64,000 nucleotides of DNA from Gracilimonas sp965227215 (GTDB taxonomy: Bacteria > Bacteroidota > Rhodothermia > Balneolales > Balneolaceae). Below the pieces are notes generated by a model. It did not search any database. It was not told the DNA's origin and saw only the letters and a list, made by a program, of their open reading frames with translations. Within the stretch, counting starts at the first letter, position 1. Every line of letters begins with the position of its first letter. Shown here piece by piece: positions 43,718-53,019 of this stretch. The translations under genes were made by a program, and so were the position numbers. The stretch spans positions 2,666,001 through 2,730,000 of the forward strand of contig OZ245729.1 in assembly GCA_965227215.1 (NCBI GenBank), written 5' to 3'.

Positions 43718-45601
43718 TTGAAGGATTTCATTGAAAAATACAGGCTTATAAGCTCTTTACTAATTGGTTTAGTACTGAGTTTTATTGTTATTCTGATTTG
43801 GTTTGGAAATCAAAAGAGTATTGAGAAAAGCCAGGAAAACAAAGTCAGGGAAACAGCTAAGCTTGTTACGCATCAGTTTAAAAATGTTGTGCACGACAAC
43901 ATTAATACGCTTCTGAACTTAAAAAGCCGGTTGGAAATAACCGATGGTTCGTACTTCGACTTTTGGGAGTATGATGCCGGCCGAATGATAAATCAGGATT
44001 CTTCCTTTCTTCTAGTTGAATGGATTGACAGCAGCATGGTTATCAGAAAGGTTGAGCCATTGGAACCAAATAAAAATGCCATAGGTCTTGATATTTCAAA
44101 GCTTGATTACAGACGTATTGATTGGCTTCAGGCTAAAGCAGATTCATTAGTCAATATAACTCATTGGCTTAAGCTGGTACAGGGTCCCGATGCTTTTTTG
44201 GTTGATGCTCCCGTTTATTACGACGGGGAATTTCAAGGCACCATAACGGCTGGCATGGATTTTAACCCTCGTTTTGATGTGATTATGCAGGGATTGGATC
44301 AATACCTGGTAAAGATCTACGATAACAAAGGGGTTCTTTTTTATCAGCATGGCGACAGCTCAGTGGCATCCAGTTTAGAAGGGTTTTCTGTAGAAGAAAG
44401 AATCACCTTAGAGGGCACGAATAAGGAATCCTGGAAAGTCAGCGTATTTCCGAATTCTATTTTTGAGGCAGAGAATAATTCAGGAGGATTGTTTCTGAAC
44501 ATTGCACTGGGCATTATCCTTTCGGTAGTGATTTCTGTTCTTTTCTATTTTATGCAAACGGCGTTTATAGCCCAGAAATCTTTCAGTCAGGCCAATGATA
44601 AGATTCGGGCATTTATAGATTCATCGCCCATGGCTATTTATACGATCGATACCGAAGGCATTGTCCATGATTTCTGGAATAAGGCAGCTGAGGAAATGCT
44701 GGGCTGGAAGCAGGAGGAGGTGATTGGCCGATTTCTGCCACACGTTGGTGAAGAGATGAAAGCCGAGTTTAAACAGTTGATGTCGATTAATTTGAAAGAA
44801 AAAGAAATTAAGAATAAAGAGATTATCCGTTTTCGAAAAGATGGATCTCCCATTCACATGCGGCTGAGTGCCAGCCAGATTATTGGCAATGGAAGTGAAA
44901 ACAAGCAAATGCTGATTATAGCAGAGGATATTACCAACGAAGTTGAGTACAAGAAGCAGCTGGAAAATTCCGTGCACGAAAAAGAGGTGCTGCTTTCGGA
45001 AGTTCATCATCGGGTAAAGAACAATTTAGCCATCATAGCCGGACTGATTGAGCTCCAAAAGGAAGGACTTTCCGACGAAAATCTTCAGCTTATTTTGAGG
45101 GAAACCCAAAACCGGATTTACTCCATTTCCGGAGTTCACGAGTTGCTCTATAACACCGACAGTTTTACCGAAATTACCTTTGGAGAATATGCTGTTAAAC
45201 TAATTGACAGAATTCGTGATATGTTCGACAGCCCGGGTAAAAATGTGGTAATTGAGCACAAGTTTGATTCCCGGCGCCTGAATATAAATCAGGCGATACC
45301 TTTGGGTTTGTTGGTAAACGAACTTATAACGAATTCTTTCAAACACGCTTTTAATGGTCGGAATGATGGCAAGATATACATCAGCCTGCAAGAAAAAGAG
45401 GATCTTATACAGGTAGTTTATGAGGATGACGGAAAAGGATTTGATAAAGATCTATTTGATCAATCAAATACTCTTGGGGTAACACTTATCAAAACGTTGG
45501 TCGACCAGCTTAATGCAGAATACAATATTGAATCAGATAGCGGGTTCCGATTTACCTTTTCATTTGAATTAACCGGCCGGGGCGCTCATTCCAACCTGTA
45601 A
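43718..45601 (+). CDS. Membrane sensor histidine kinase, PAS plus HisKA_2 (TTG start)
   Basis: The 627-residue protein has one helix (about 12-31), an extracytoplasmic sensor domain (35-255), a second helix (about 260-283), a PAS domain (about 292-415), a HisKA_2 dimerisation domain with phosphate-accepting H430 in SEVHHRVKNNL, and an HATPase_c domain with N-box LLVNELITNSFKHAF. No ATG precedes the first helix, so TTG 43718 is the likely start. No response regulator is adjacent. HisKA_2 kinases are often soluble-output or stress-type sensors; the signal is unknown. Confidence 0.88.
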   Translation: MKDFIEKYRLISSLLIGLVLSFIVILIWFGNQKSIEKSQENKVRETAKLVTHQFKNVVHDNINTLLNLKSRLEITDGSYFDFWEYDAGRMINQDSSFLLVEWIDSSMVIRKVEPLEPNKNAIGLDISKLDYRRIDWLQAKADSLVNITHWLKLVQGPDAFLVDAPVYYDGEFQGTITAGMDFNPRFDVIMQGLDQYLVKIYDNKGVLFYQHGDSSVASSLEGFSVEERITLEGTNKESWKVSVFPNSIFEAENNSGGLFLNIALGIILSVVISVLFYFMQTAFIAQKSFSQANDKIRAFIDSSPMAIYTIDTEGIVHDFWNKAAEEMLGWKQEEVIGRFLPHVGEEMKAEFKQLMSINLKEKEIKNKEIIRFRKDGSPIHMRLSASQIIGNGSENKQMLIIAEDITNEVEYKKQLENSVHEKEVLLSEVHHRVKNNLAIIAGLIELQKEGLSDENLQLILRETQNRIYSISGVHELLYNTDSFTEITFGEYAVKLIDRIRDMFDSPGKNVVIEHKFDSRRLNINQAIPLGLLVNELITNSFKHAFNGRNDGKIYISLQEKEDLIQVVYEDDGKGFDKDLFDQSNTLGVTLIKTLVDQLNAEYNIESDSGFRFTFSFELTGRGAHSNL

Positions 45602-45878
45602 TTCAGTTGAGCCTACAGAAGTTAAATTCTGGTGTGAATCATTGTAAAAAATTTCTGCTTTGATGCCTCCCATTTATAGTTTTAAACCATATGAGAGTTT
45701 ACCAAATAGGTAACTATCCCACCTGAAACAGCACATATACAGGATAACATTAGCGCAGGGCTAAAAAGGAATCAGTATCATATTTCGAGATAATCATACT
45801 GTTATCCAAATTGTTCAAAATGATAGAAAAAGCCTTCTTTGTTCACACCATATTGTTTTTCCAAAGCCGGTGAACTTC

Positions 45879-46364
45879 ATGGAATCCAACAGTAACAACA
45901 AACGTGATTTATCGCTAAGGAAATTCCAACCTCAGGATCTAAAATCGTTGCTGTACATATTCAGGTTGAATGTACCCGAATGTTTTGCAGCTGGTGAAGA
46001 ATCAGATTTCAAAAAATATGTCAAGTATCATAACGACACCTACTACACCATACTGTGTAGTGGGATAATTGCAGGTGGAGCAGGCTATAGAATCGATAAA
46101 GATGAAGAAACAGGTTTCATTACCTGGATATTTTTACACCCCGACCATGCTGGGAAAGGAATTGGTACATACAGTTCGCAGTTCCTGTTGGATATTCTTC
46201 GAAACCATGAAAATGTGAATTTTTTACGAGCAGACACATCACAACACGGCTATAAATTTTTTGGTTCTTTGGGTTTTAGCATTGTAAAGAAAAAGAAGGA
46301 ATACTGGGGCAAAGGGTTGGATCTATATCGAATGGAGATGATGAATACCGAATCAAATAAATGA
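45879..46364 (+). CDS. GNAT family N-acetyltransferase
   Basis: The 161-residue GNAT fold has the acetyl-CoA-binding loop FLHPDHAGKGIGTYSSQFL and the beta-bulge region FITWIFLHP. The end YKFFGSLGFSIVKKKKEYWG is typical. The substrate is unknown. ATG 45879 was chosen; GTG 45870 would add three residues. Three bases separate it from the next gene. Confidence 0.84.
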   Translation: MESNSNNKRDLSLRKFQPQDLKSLLYIFRLNVPECFAAGEESDFKKYVKYHNDTYYTILCSGIIAGGAGYRIDKDEETGFITWIFLHPDHAGKGIGTYSSQFLLDILRNHENVNFLRADTSQHGYKFFGSLGFSIVKKKKEYWGKGLDLYRMEMMNTESNK

Positions 46365-46367
46365 GCA

Positions 46368-47045
46368 ATGAATAAGCATTTTTCCATTGATTTTTCCTTA
46401 GGGGGATTTACAGCGATTTTAGCTTTGATCCTCATGATATCTCAACCGGCACTTGGTCAAAGGAAAGACGCAGAAAAACTTTTTACAGAGATCAGGAAGA
46501 ACTTAAAAGATCCGGTAAATGAAATCGAGATCCATTCCATTGCAGAATGTACGGGGCTGGATGGAACCTATAAAACGGAAGTAAAAAGTGCCGGTGTTAA
46601 CCTCTTTTTCAGCCAGGTTTTTTCATATAAAGAAGAGGCGATAAAATTACGAATAACAGGGGATAAAGGAACAGATGCTTCCGGTAAGCCCTTAAGTGAT
46701 TTCATGATTTTTTACGGACGTATGCATGACTACATAAGAATTGCACTTCAGCCGGAATACCTGATCCGCCGCATAGATTCAGTAATCACAAATTCTGAAG
46801 GCTCAAAAGTGACAGGAGAAACACACTCGGATTACAGAATTGAGTATGTGATCACTAACCAAAATCTACCTTCTCATTTCACATTTTATTTGGATGAATC
46901 ACGATCTATTACAACATGGTTTGAGGAATGGATGTTTACAGCTAAAGGTGTAAAAGTTCCCAGAACAGTTCGTATCGTCGATGAAGAAAGAATATTCACA
47001 TTTAACTACACCGATATTTCCATTAAAGAAATAGGAGGTAATTAA
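46368..47045 (+). CDS. Secreted protein of unknown function
   Basis: The 225-residue protein has a signal peptide (about residues 1-31, ending PALGQ) and a beta-rich mature part with no recognised family. The mix of beta strands and the final ERIFTFNYTDISIKEI recall periplasmic lipid-binding-type folds (LolA-like), but I cannot support that. It overlaps the next gene's start by one base. Confidence 0.62.
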   Translation: MNKHFSIDFSLGGFTAILALILMISQPALGQRKDAEKLFTEIRKNLKDPVNEIEIHSIAECTGLDGTYKTEVKSAGVNLFFSQVFSYKEEAIKLRITGDKGTDASGKPLSDFMIFYGRMHDYIRIALQPEYLIRRIDSVITNSEGSKVTGETHSDYRIEYVITNQNLPSHFTFYLDESRSITTWFEEWMFTAKGVKVPRTVRIVDEERIFTFNYTDISIKEIGGN

Positions 47046-47548
47046 TGAAATTACTGTTTAAATATTGGGTATGTATAGCTTTGTTGACAACCGTTTCGTG
47101 CTCGGATGAAGAAAAGCTTAAAGAAAGATACACCCGTCAAATTATGAAAATGCATGAAGCACAACGGGAATATCATTTCGAAAAAATGTCGGAAGAATTT
47201 GCCGGACAGCTTTCGGATGACTTTATATCCGTAAACAGGGGCGATATTTCACAAATGAGCTTTGAAGAACACAAGGCAAGGTATGACCAATACTTTGCCT
47301 CCGTAGAATTCGAAAAGTGGGATGATACAGAGGAACCAATAATCAGGTTTTCGGATGATTATTCACTTGCTTACACTATTGTTGAAAAGGATGTAGTTCT
47401 GAATTACCCGGATGAGAAAGGTGCTATGCTCAGAGATAGTGTGCATTTTGTATGGCTGGCAGTATATCGAAAACAAGACGACGGTGAATGGAATATTGAG
47501 TCGGTGGCTTCTACTAATTCTGAACCCGTGGTAGAAGAAATCCGGTAG
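47045..47548 (+). CDS. Lipoprotein with an NTF2-like (SnoaL/DUF4440) fold
   Basis: The 167-residue protein has a lipobox TVSC (about residue 19) and a mature part with the helix-then-beta-sheet pattern of DUF4440/SnoaL-like domains (DDFISVNRGDIS, RFSDDYSLAYTIVEKDV, VWLAVYRKQDDGEWNIESV). Ligand or enzyme activity is unknown. It is translationally coupled to the preceding secreted protein. Confidence 0.65.
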   Translation: MKLLFKYWVCIALLTTVSCSDEEKLKERYTRQIMKMHEAQREYHFEKMSEEFAGQLSDDFISVNRGDISQMSFEEHKARYDQYFASVEFEKWDDTEEPIIRFSDDYSLAYTIVEKDVVLNYPDEKGAMLRDSVHFVWLAVYRKQDDGEWNIESVASTNSEPVVEEIR

Positions 47549-47669
47549 GTACTTTCAGATCATTATTTAGCACAAAGGAACAATATCATATTCGTTTTTG
47601 AATCAATGTTGTGGTATTTATTAAAAGGTATTAACTACCCACATCAACAAAATCGAAAAAATACACCAC

Positions 47670-48122
47670 ATGATTTCGCCTGATATCGTAAATGCCTCGG
47701 AAGATCATATCGAGGACTTAGCTCACCTATTCAGCGCATACAGAGATTTTTACAAGATGAAGGCTGACCTTGATGGCTGCAGAACGTTCTTGACCGAAAG
47801 AATAGAGAACGGAGATTCTGAGATCTATATACATATCAATGAAGAAGGAATCCAAACCGGGTTTGTTCAGCTTTACCCGTTATGGTCTTCTACAAGAATG
47901 GCAAAGTTCTGGCTGCTTAATGATTTATTTGTTCATCCGGATTACCGCGGCAAGAGTATATCAAAAAAACTGATTGAAGCGGCTAGAGAACTTTGCAGAA
48001 ATACCGGTGCCCGTGGAATGATGTTAGAGACTGAGAAATCAAATGCCATCGCCAATAAGTTGTACCCGAAAACCGGTTTTAAACTTGATACCGAGCACAA
48101 CTTTTATACCTGGGATGTATAA
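47670..48122 (+). CDS. GNAT family N-acetyltransferase
   Basis: The 150-residue GNAT has the acetyl-CoA loop LFVHPDYRGKSISKKLIEAAR and the end motif NAIANKLYPKTGFKLDTEHNFYTW. It is distinct from the GNAT at 45879. The substrate is unknown; the fold with DLFVHPDYRGK resembles aminoglycoside/polyamine-type acetyltransferases only at family level. Confidence 0.87.
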   Translation: MISPDIVNASEDHIEDLAHLFSAYRDFYKMKADLDGCRTFLTERIENGDSEIYIHINEEGIQTGFVQLYPLWSSTRMAKFWLLNDLFVHPDYRGKSISKKLIEAARELCRNTGARGMMLETEKSNAIANKLYPKTGFKLDTEHNFYTWDV

Positions 48123-48138
48123 TTATAAGGTTCTGAAT

Positions 48139-48207
48139 GACAAGCATAAAAAAGCCCCACAAGAACAACGTCTTATGGGGCTTAGTACCCGAGAGAGGAC
48201 TTGAACC
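48139..48207. repeat. Duplicated tRNA-Leu 3' end plus terminator (copy 1)
   Basis: The 69 bases 48139-48207 match 48272-48340 with 3 mismatches. The repeat contains the last 22 bases of the tRNA-Leu (48186-48207) and its terminator hairpin (48152-48183). Copy 1 is not followed by the rest of a tRNA; instead a 17-base palindrome (48206-48222, gcgaagca/tgcttcgc around one base when aligned from 48208) and an AT-rich spacer lie between the copies. It looks like an att-type scar or a decayed tandem tRNA. Confidence 0.75.
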
Positions 48208-48280
48208 GCGAAGCACTGCTTCGCAATGTCAACGTCTGGGATATTTGAAAATGTGCAGGAGTAAAAAAAAGGATAAGCAC

Positions 48281-48316
48281 AAAAAAGCCCCACAAGAACA
48301 ACGTTTTATGGGGCTT
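48281..48316 (-). terminator. Rho-independent terminator of tRNA-Leu
   Basis: On the minus strand aagcccca pairs with tggggctt (48285-48292 with 48309-48316), followed by TTTTT. It lies 3 bases beyond the tRNA 3' end, as expected for a mono-tRNA unit. A second, near-identical copy is at 48148-48183. Confidence 0.85.
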
Positions 48317-48318
48317 AG

Positions 48319-48402
48319 TACCCGAGAGAGGACTTGAACCTCCACGCCCGTAAGGGCATACGCACCTGAAGCGCACGCGTCTACCAATTCCGCCACTCGG
48401 GC
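48319..48402 (-). tRNA. tRNA-Leu (anticodon CAG)
   Basis: The 84-base minus-strand sequence begins gcccgagtggcggaattgg, has anticodon loop cttcaggt (CAG), a long variable arm (gcccttacgggc) and T-arm ggttcaagtcc, and ends ctcgggta. Acceptor pairs are complete with one G-U. The long variable arm and the CAG anticodon mark tRNA-Leu. CCA is not encoded (cta follows). Confidence 0.93.
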
Positions 48403-48465
48403 TTTTTTTGAATGACAGATTTCAAAGATAAACAGAATTCAAATTCAATTCATAACAGAAATTCA

Positions 48466-48498
48466 ATAAAAAAGCCCCGACACTTATGTCGAGGCTTT
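48466..48498 (-). terminator. Rho-independent terminator of the T9SS peptidase gene
   Basis: On the minus strand aaagcc and ggcttt plus an inner cgaca/tgtcg stem with a 4-base loop are followed by TTTTTT. It lies just beyond the stop at 48524. Confidence 0.85.
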
Positions 48499-48523
48499 GG
48501 GGTTTCCAAAATCAGAATTTCAA

Positions 48524-50875
48524 TTATTTCATCAGTATCATTTTCTTGGTCTGAGAAAAATCACCGGCTTCAATTCTGTAAATATATAATCCGGAGGCCA
48601 TATCCTGAGCATCCCAGCTAACGGAGTGTTCTCCGGCTGTAAGTGTGGAGTTCACCAGTGTAGCCACTTTTTGTCCCAACATGCTGTACACGGTTAGTTG
48701 TACATCCGTTGTTTTTGGGAGGGTGAAATTAATGTTAGTGGATGGGTTAAACGGATTTGGATAATTTTGGCTTAATGTAAACTTATCTGGCTGAGAAGTT
48801 TCAGTTTCGGTATCGGTGATGATGGCTTCAGCCAGAACTAAATTATTCCATACTCCATGTTGTCCAACTGTTTGGTCCGGTTGACCATCATTATTTGTGT
48901 CTTCTTCATATTCGAAAATTCGATTGAATTGCAGAGGGCCTTGCTGAGTAATAATATTGGTCACGTTTTGTTTACCTCGGCCATCGTCGAGCCGCAGGGG
49001 GATAGAGTTGATGTCACTATCTACCGTAGGGACAATTAACTCATATACAATATGGATCACGTCCCCTTGATCAAATACCAGGTCCCAGTCGGTGACATTA
49101 AATGTTTGCCAACCTGTTCCCAGTTGAGAAAAATCGATGGAATCGGCAGCTAAGGCCTGGCCGGGTACACCATTATCATCAGAATAGGCAGCGATTCGGA
49201 GTGTTCCTTCTCCTTTTACCTCAATAGGTTCGCCGTCGGTATTTTGTCCGCCAACAATAAATAGCTCAAGAGAATGAACAAGGGCATCGAAGCCGATTGT
49301 ATATTCGTTGCTAAAACCGAGACGGCCTACATTTGAGGAATTATAATAAGGTAAAGCCCAATAGTAGGTTGCTGTTTCGGTATAAGTGTTGGTTGTAGTG
49401 AGGTTGTACGTTTGTTCACCTGATGAATTAACTGTAAAAGTTACGGGATCACTTGTTTGGTATTCAGTATCTGTATTTACAAGCATAATGTACGTATTGT
49501 CGTAAACTTCGCCACTTGGGGTTGTGAAGGTCTGTCCACTAGTAAGTACATTTACTTCTGTATTATTACCGGATTTTGTGATTACTCTAATTTCTCCAAC
49601 TTCCGTATTGCCTGCAGTCACTGAAATCTCGAAATCCTGAGCTTGTTGAAAACCTATATATTCAATCGCACCACTTTCCACTTCATATGTTTTTGAAGAA
49701 ATGTTTGGGTCTTCAAAACTGACGGGAACGCGAAGGTTGGTAAGAAATGGGTGACCGTATCCAAACCGCTCATCTTCCTGCTCTTGATTGATGAGGTTGG
49801 CGACCCCCCAATTCACTAAAAATTCTTCGAAGGTGAAGGGTGCCTCAAGACTATTGAATGTACTAACAATACCGGTTCGTCCACTTGCCGGATTTTTAGT
49901 AAGTGCCCCTGAGTTCTCAAAACCAAGCTGATCCCACATATAACTGGCAAAAGAAGCGGCTCGGCCATAATCAGGAAGGGTGTTGCCCCCTGAATTCCAT
50001 TGGAATAAGGGTACATTGGTTTCAGCCAGGTAGCTGCCGTAGCTTGAATGTGGAAAATACCCGCTCAAAAGAGAGGCAAAATTGGACTGTGCCTCATTAA
50101 TAAAAGTCAGTTCTGCCTGAGTGGAATTATATCTGTAGTGAATTAAGTGCTGATATTCATGTGATAAGGTTCCCAAAGGCCGGGTCGCGTCGGCTTCTCC
50201 GTTACTGTAAATTCCGGGGTATGAATCGATATACAGTACATCCCGTTCGTTGGAGCGATAATTTCCTCCAGGACCAGGATCTGTATTCTGATCCACTCCA
50301 TAGAAGAATCCTGCAGTGTAGCCACCGCCACCTGATTCTGTCCAACCGTCTTTTATATCGGTGATCAGGAAATCCACCAGGTTATCACCATCATAGTTGG
50401 GCGGATCTCCGAGATATTCGTTGCTCAACTCAATAATTCCTTTATTCGGATTAAACGAAAATGAATTGGACTCTTCCTCAAGGTACTTAAACATACTGTC
50501 GGCGACAGATTCATTCAGGTGTCCATTGTCAATTTCAGCAATTTCAAACCAGATTTGAGTCAAATTCCCTTTTTTTATGAGTCGAAAGTTCCGGGCAGTA
50601 AAGGTTTCATTCGTAAAATTATATACGAAGAATGACCGCTCATCACCCACTTCATCAACCACAAGTATGGATTTACTTCGATTTGGCCGAGTCGAGGATT
50701 CTGCCCGTAAACGTTGCATCAGTTCACTGTTGTTTAGCCTATCACTTACGTGAACGGGGAAGTTTTTGATTTGATCTTGCAAAACGCCAGGGGCATCCGG
50801 AACCTGTTTATTTTGCGCAAAGGTAAGTGCGGTTGTTAGCAGAAATGTCGTAGCAAGTAATGATAATTTCTTCAT
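48524..50875 (-). CDS. Secreted metallopeptidase-like protein with T9SS C-terminal domain
   Basis: The 783-residue protein has a signal peptide (ending LTFAQ), a central zinc site H239-E-Y-Q-H243 with a candidate ligand E261 (FINEAQSNF, gluzincin-like, recalling M30), beta-rich modules, and a T9SS sorting domain (QNYPNPFNPSTNINFTLPK to KKMILMK). It is exported and probably degrades extracellular protein. It stands next to a small lipoprotein gene on the same strand (11-base gap). Confidence 0.84.
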   Translation of the reverse strand: MKKLSLLATTFLLTTALTFAQNKQVPDAPGVLQDQIKNFPVHVSDRLNNSELMQRLRAESSTRPNRSKSILVVDEVGDERSFFVYNFTNETFTARNFRLIKKGNLTQIWFEIAEIDNGHLNESVADSMFKYLEEESNSFSFNPNKGIIELSNEYLGDPPNYDGDNLVDFLITDIKDGWTESGGGGYTAGFFYGVDQNTDPGPGGNYRSNERDVLYIDSYPGIYSNGEADATRPLGTLSHEYQHLIHYRYNSTQAELTFINEAQSNFASLLSGYFPHSSYGSYLAETNVPLFQWNSGGNTLPDYGRAASFASYMWDQLGFENSGALTKNPASGRTGIVSTFNSLEAPFTFEEFLVNWGVANLINQEQEDERFGYGHPFLTNLRVPVSFEDPNISSKTYEVESGAIEYIGFQQAQDFEISVTAGNTEVGEIRVITKSGNNTEVNVLTSGQTFTTPSGEVYDNTYIMLVNTDTEYQTSDPVTFTVNSSGEQTYNLTTTNTYTETATYYWALPYYNSSNVGRLGFSNEYTIGFDALVHSLELFIVGGQNTDGEPIEVKGEGTLRIAAYSDDNGVPGQALAADSIDFSQLGTGWQTFNVTDWDLVFDQGDVIHIVYELIVPTVDSDINSIPLRLDDGRGKQNVTNIITQQGPLQFNRIFEYEEDTNNDGQPDQTVGQHGVWNNLVLAEAIITDTETETSQPDKFTLSQNYPNPFNPSTNINFTLPKTTDVQLTVYSMLGQKVATLVNSTLTAGEHSVSWDAQDMASGLYIYRIEAGDFSQTKKMILMK

Positions 50876-50885
50876 GATTCTAATC

Positions 50886-51284
50886 TTATTGTTCGCTCAA
50901 TGTGTAATAGTACACTTCCAGTTCGTCGTTGTTTTGTGACTTATTCACTTTACCGTAGATAGTAGCTCTTTTTCCATTCAGTTCGTTGAAGGTTTCGGAG
51001 ATGAAGGTGTCATCGCCGATGAGTACATAAACTTCCGAGCCGGAAACAAAAATAGCCGGCCGGGTAAAAGGCTCGTTGCCGGTGTAGTTCAACTGACCGG
51101 TGATTTTGATCAGCCCGCTGGTATCGGCTTCAGCGCTGAAAGGCTGGGTTATTAATGAATCCTGCTGGGTAACTGTGGGTTGAGTATCTGATATTTCCTG
51201 GTTATTTGGGGCGCTTTTCTTATCGGAAGAAGCGCAATTTGCCAGTAGCAAGCCGGTTAGTATGATATATGTAAGGGTTTTCAA
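50886..51284 (-). CDS. Small lipoprotein of unknown function
   Basis: The 132-residue protein has a lipobox LLANC (Cys about residue 17), a linker rich in Ser, Gln and Thr, and a small beta-barrel-like C-terminal half (KITGQLNYTGNEPFTRPAIFV, KRATIYGKVNKSQ) that could be an OB-type fold. It precedes the T9SS peptidase gene in the same direction by 11 bases, so the two are likely co-transcribed. Confidence 0.65.
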   Translation of the reverse strand: MKTLTYIILTGLLLANCASSDKKSAPNNQEISDTQPTVTQQDSLITQPFSAEADTSGLIKITGQLNYTGNEPFTRPAIFVSGSEVYVLIGDDTFISETFNELNGKRATIYGKVNKSQNNDELEVYYYTLSEQ

Positions 51285-51411
51285 AACGGATAATGGTTTA
51301 TTGGAAGTAACTGATTAAAAAAGTAACACATTTGCATCAATAATAACTACGTAAAAATCCGAACATTGTATTGCGCCTGGGTTTTCTATATGATTTGCTT
51401 GAAACTGCCCG

Positions 51412-52857
51412 TCATTTCACCAGCAGCATCTTTTCGTTGAGCGTTTGTCCGGCCGTTTGCAGGCGATAGAAATAGACACCGGAAGCTAAATTTCCGGCAT
51501 CAAAAGTAACCTGATGGTTTCCGGCTGCCTTTCGTTCTCCATTCACCAAAACCGCCACTTTCCGGCCGGTCACATCAAATACCTCCAGCTGTACCAAACT
51601 GTTCCCTGCCAACTGATATCTAATCACTGTAGTTGGGTTAAAAGGGTTTGGGTAGTTTTGATTTAGGGTGACTTGTTTAGGAATTTCATTTTGATTGCCC
51701 TCATTACTAACGGGAATTTGTTTCAAGGAAGTAACCGACTTGGTTTCGGTATTGATTTCGAGAAGTTCTTTTCGGGTTAAAACGTAAAGAAGGTTGGAAT
51801 CCGGCTTTTTGTAGAGGCCTGTGACTAAGTTTTCGGAAGAAAATACCTCAGTGAATGATTCACCATAATCATAAGATGAGTATATATGATTGGAATCGGC
51901 TAAAAAGAGGTGTCCGTTTTGTGACCGGTCCGTTTCAATGAATTCAAACCTTGAATCGGATTCCGGCATTGATAATTGGCCCCATGAATCTGCAACCCCA
52001 AGGTTTTCAGAGATCAAAAGTTTTCGTTCATATTTTGAATTTCCCCTGACGGTAACTAATGAATAAATGATTAAAGAGTCGGCATCAAACACTAATTTTG
52101 TATGAGATCCTGAAGAATCAGCCAGTTTAAAACTTCCGGTGTAATTGGTACTTCTGTAAAGATGACCACTTCTACCTTTGCTAAAATAAATAGAGTCTAT
52201 TTTGGGGTGGATGCTTAATAAGTTCCACTTTACACCAACACTATCTAAAAAGTGTTCAAAACCCTCATGGTCATTTTCTGAAATTCGCGGCCAATTTTCA
52301 GGAGAAGTTGAAAGTGGGATGGTTAAATAAGAATCAAAGTCGATATAAATTGAATCCTGATTAGGTGAAAGAATTAATCCCGATTCGGAATTTTTTATAT
52401 AAGCGCTTTTTGGTCTCTGCTTGATAACGCAGCCGTAAAGAAGTGAGAAATAGTTTTTTTTATAATCTGAAATACCATGTGAACATTGATACCCTCCCTG
52501 GACTATCCACTTTTGTGGATCATTATCAAAGAAGGTATAAGAGACTGTGTGCATTCCATCATAATAACCGTCTATACACCATTCTGACCATCCATCCCTG
52601 AATTTTAAAGAGTCGGACTTACTATCTGTTTTAAAATGTCTGATATCATTGCTTCGGTTGTCAACCAAATGCCCACCATTTCCTTCTGAACATTGAAACG
52701 TACTGGCCATGTATTGTCGATAAAACAAATGCGTAACTCCACTCGAATCTTCCATTCCTTTTAGCTCATGGAAATACTGCTCCTCAATGGTAGTCTGCCC
52801 AAAGGAAAGCGAAGTTCCAAATAACGCCAAAGAGAGTATGAGTAGGTACTTCTTCAT
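51412..52857 (-). CDS. Secreted protein with T9SS C-terminal domain, repeat-type body
   Basis: The 481-residue protein has a signal peptide (ending TSLSFGQ), a beta-rich body with propeller-like repeats (GHLYRSTNYTGSFKLADSSG, GHLFLADSNHIYSSYDYG), and a T9SS sorting domain (NQNYPNPFNPTTVIRYQL to EKMLLVK). The repeats with ASP/SER/TYR turns resemble BNR/sialidase-type blades, though no enzyme site is visible. It is secreted and possibly surface-attached. Confidence 0.75.
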   Translation of the reverse strand: MKKYLLILSLALFGTSLSFGQTTIEEQYFHELKGMEDSSGVTHLFYRQYMASTFQCSEGNGGHLVDNRSNDIRHFKTDSKSDSLKFRDGWSEWCIDGYYDGMHTVSYTFFDNDPQKWIVQGGYQCSHGISDYKKNYFSLLYGCVIKQRPKSAYIKNSESGLILSPNQDSIYIDFDSYLTIPLSTSPENWPRISENDHEGFEHFLDSVGVKWNLLSIHPKIDSIYFSKGRSGHLYRSTNYTGSFKLADSSGSHTKLVFDADSLIIYSLVTVRGNSKYERKLLISENLGVADSWGQLSMPESDSRFEFIETDRSQNGHLFLADSNHIYSSYDYGESFTEVFSSENLVTGLYKKPDSNLLYVLTRKELLEINTETKSVTSLKQIPVSNEGNQNEIPKQVTLNQNYPNPFNPTTVIRYQLAGNSLVQLEVFDVTGRKVAVLVNGERKAAGNHQVTFDAGNLASGVYFYRLQTAGQTLNEKMLLVK

Positions 52858-53019
52858 AAGTAATAGGTTTGTCTTTGTTTAATGTAACAGATGCCAGGCA
52901 ATAATTCATGACTATAACGAAGGCTCCAAGCATCCTTCTTTTCTGTAAGAAACATTCAAAACTAACCCTCAACTTTAATATCTTTCAGGCTCTGAAAAAT
53001 CCTGATATATCAAATTTTA

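Noticed and set aside
48137..48376. Open frames on both strands across the tRNA-Leu region
   Set aside because: They read through the tRNA, its terminators and the duplicated repeat; no family similarity or ribosome site.
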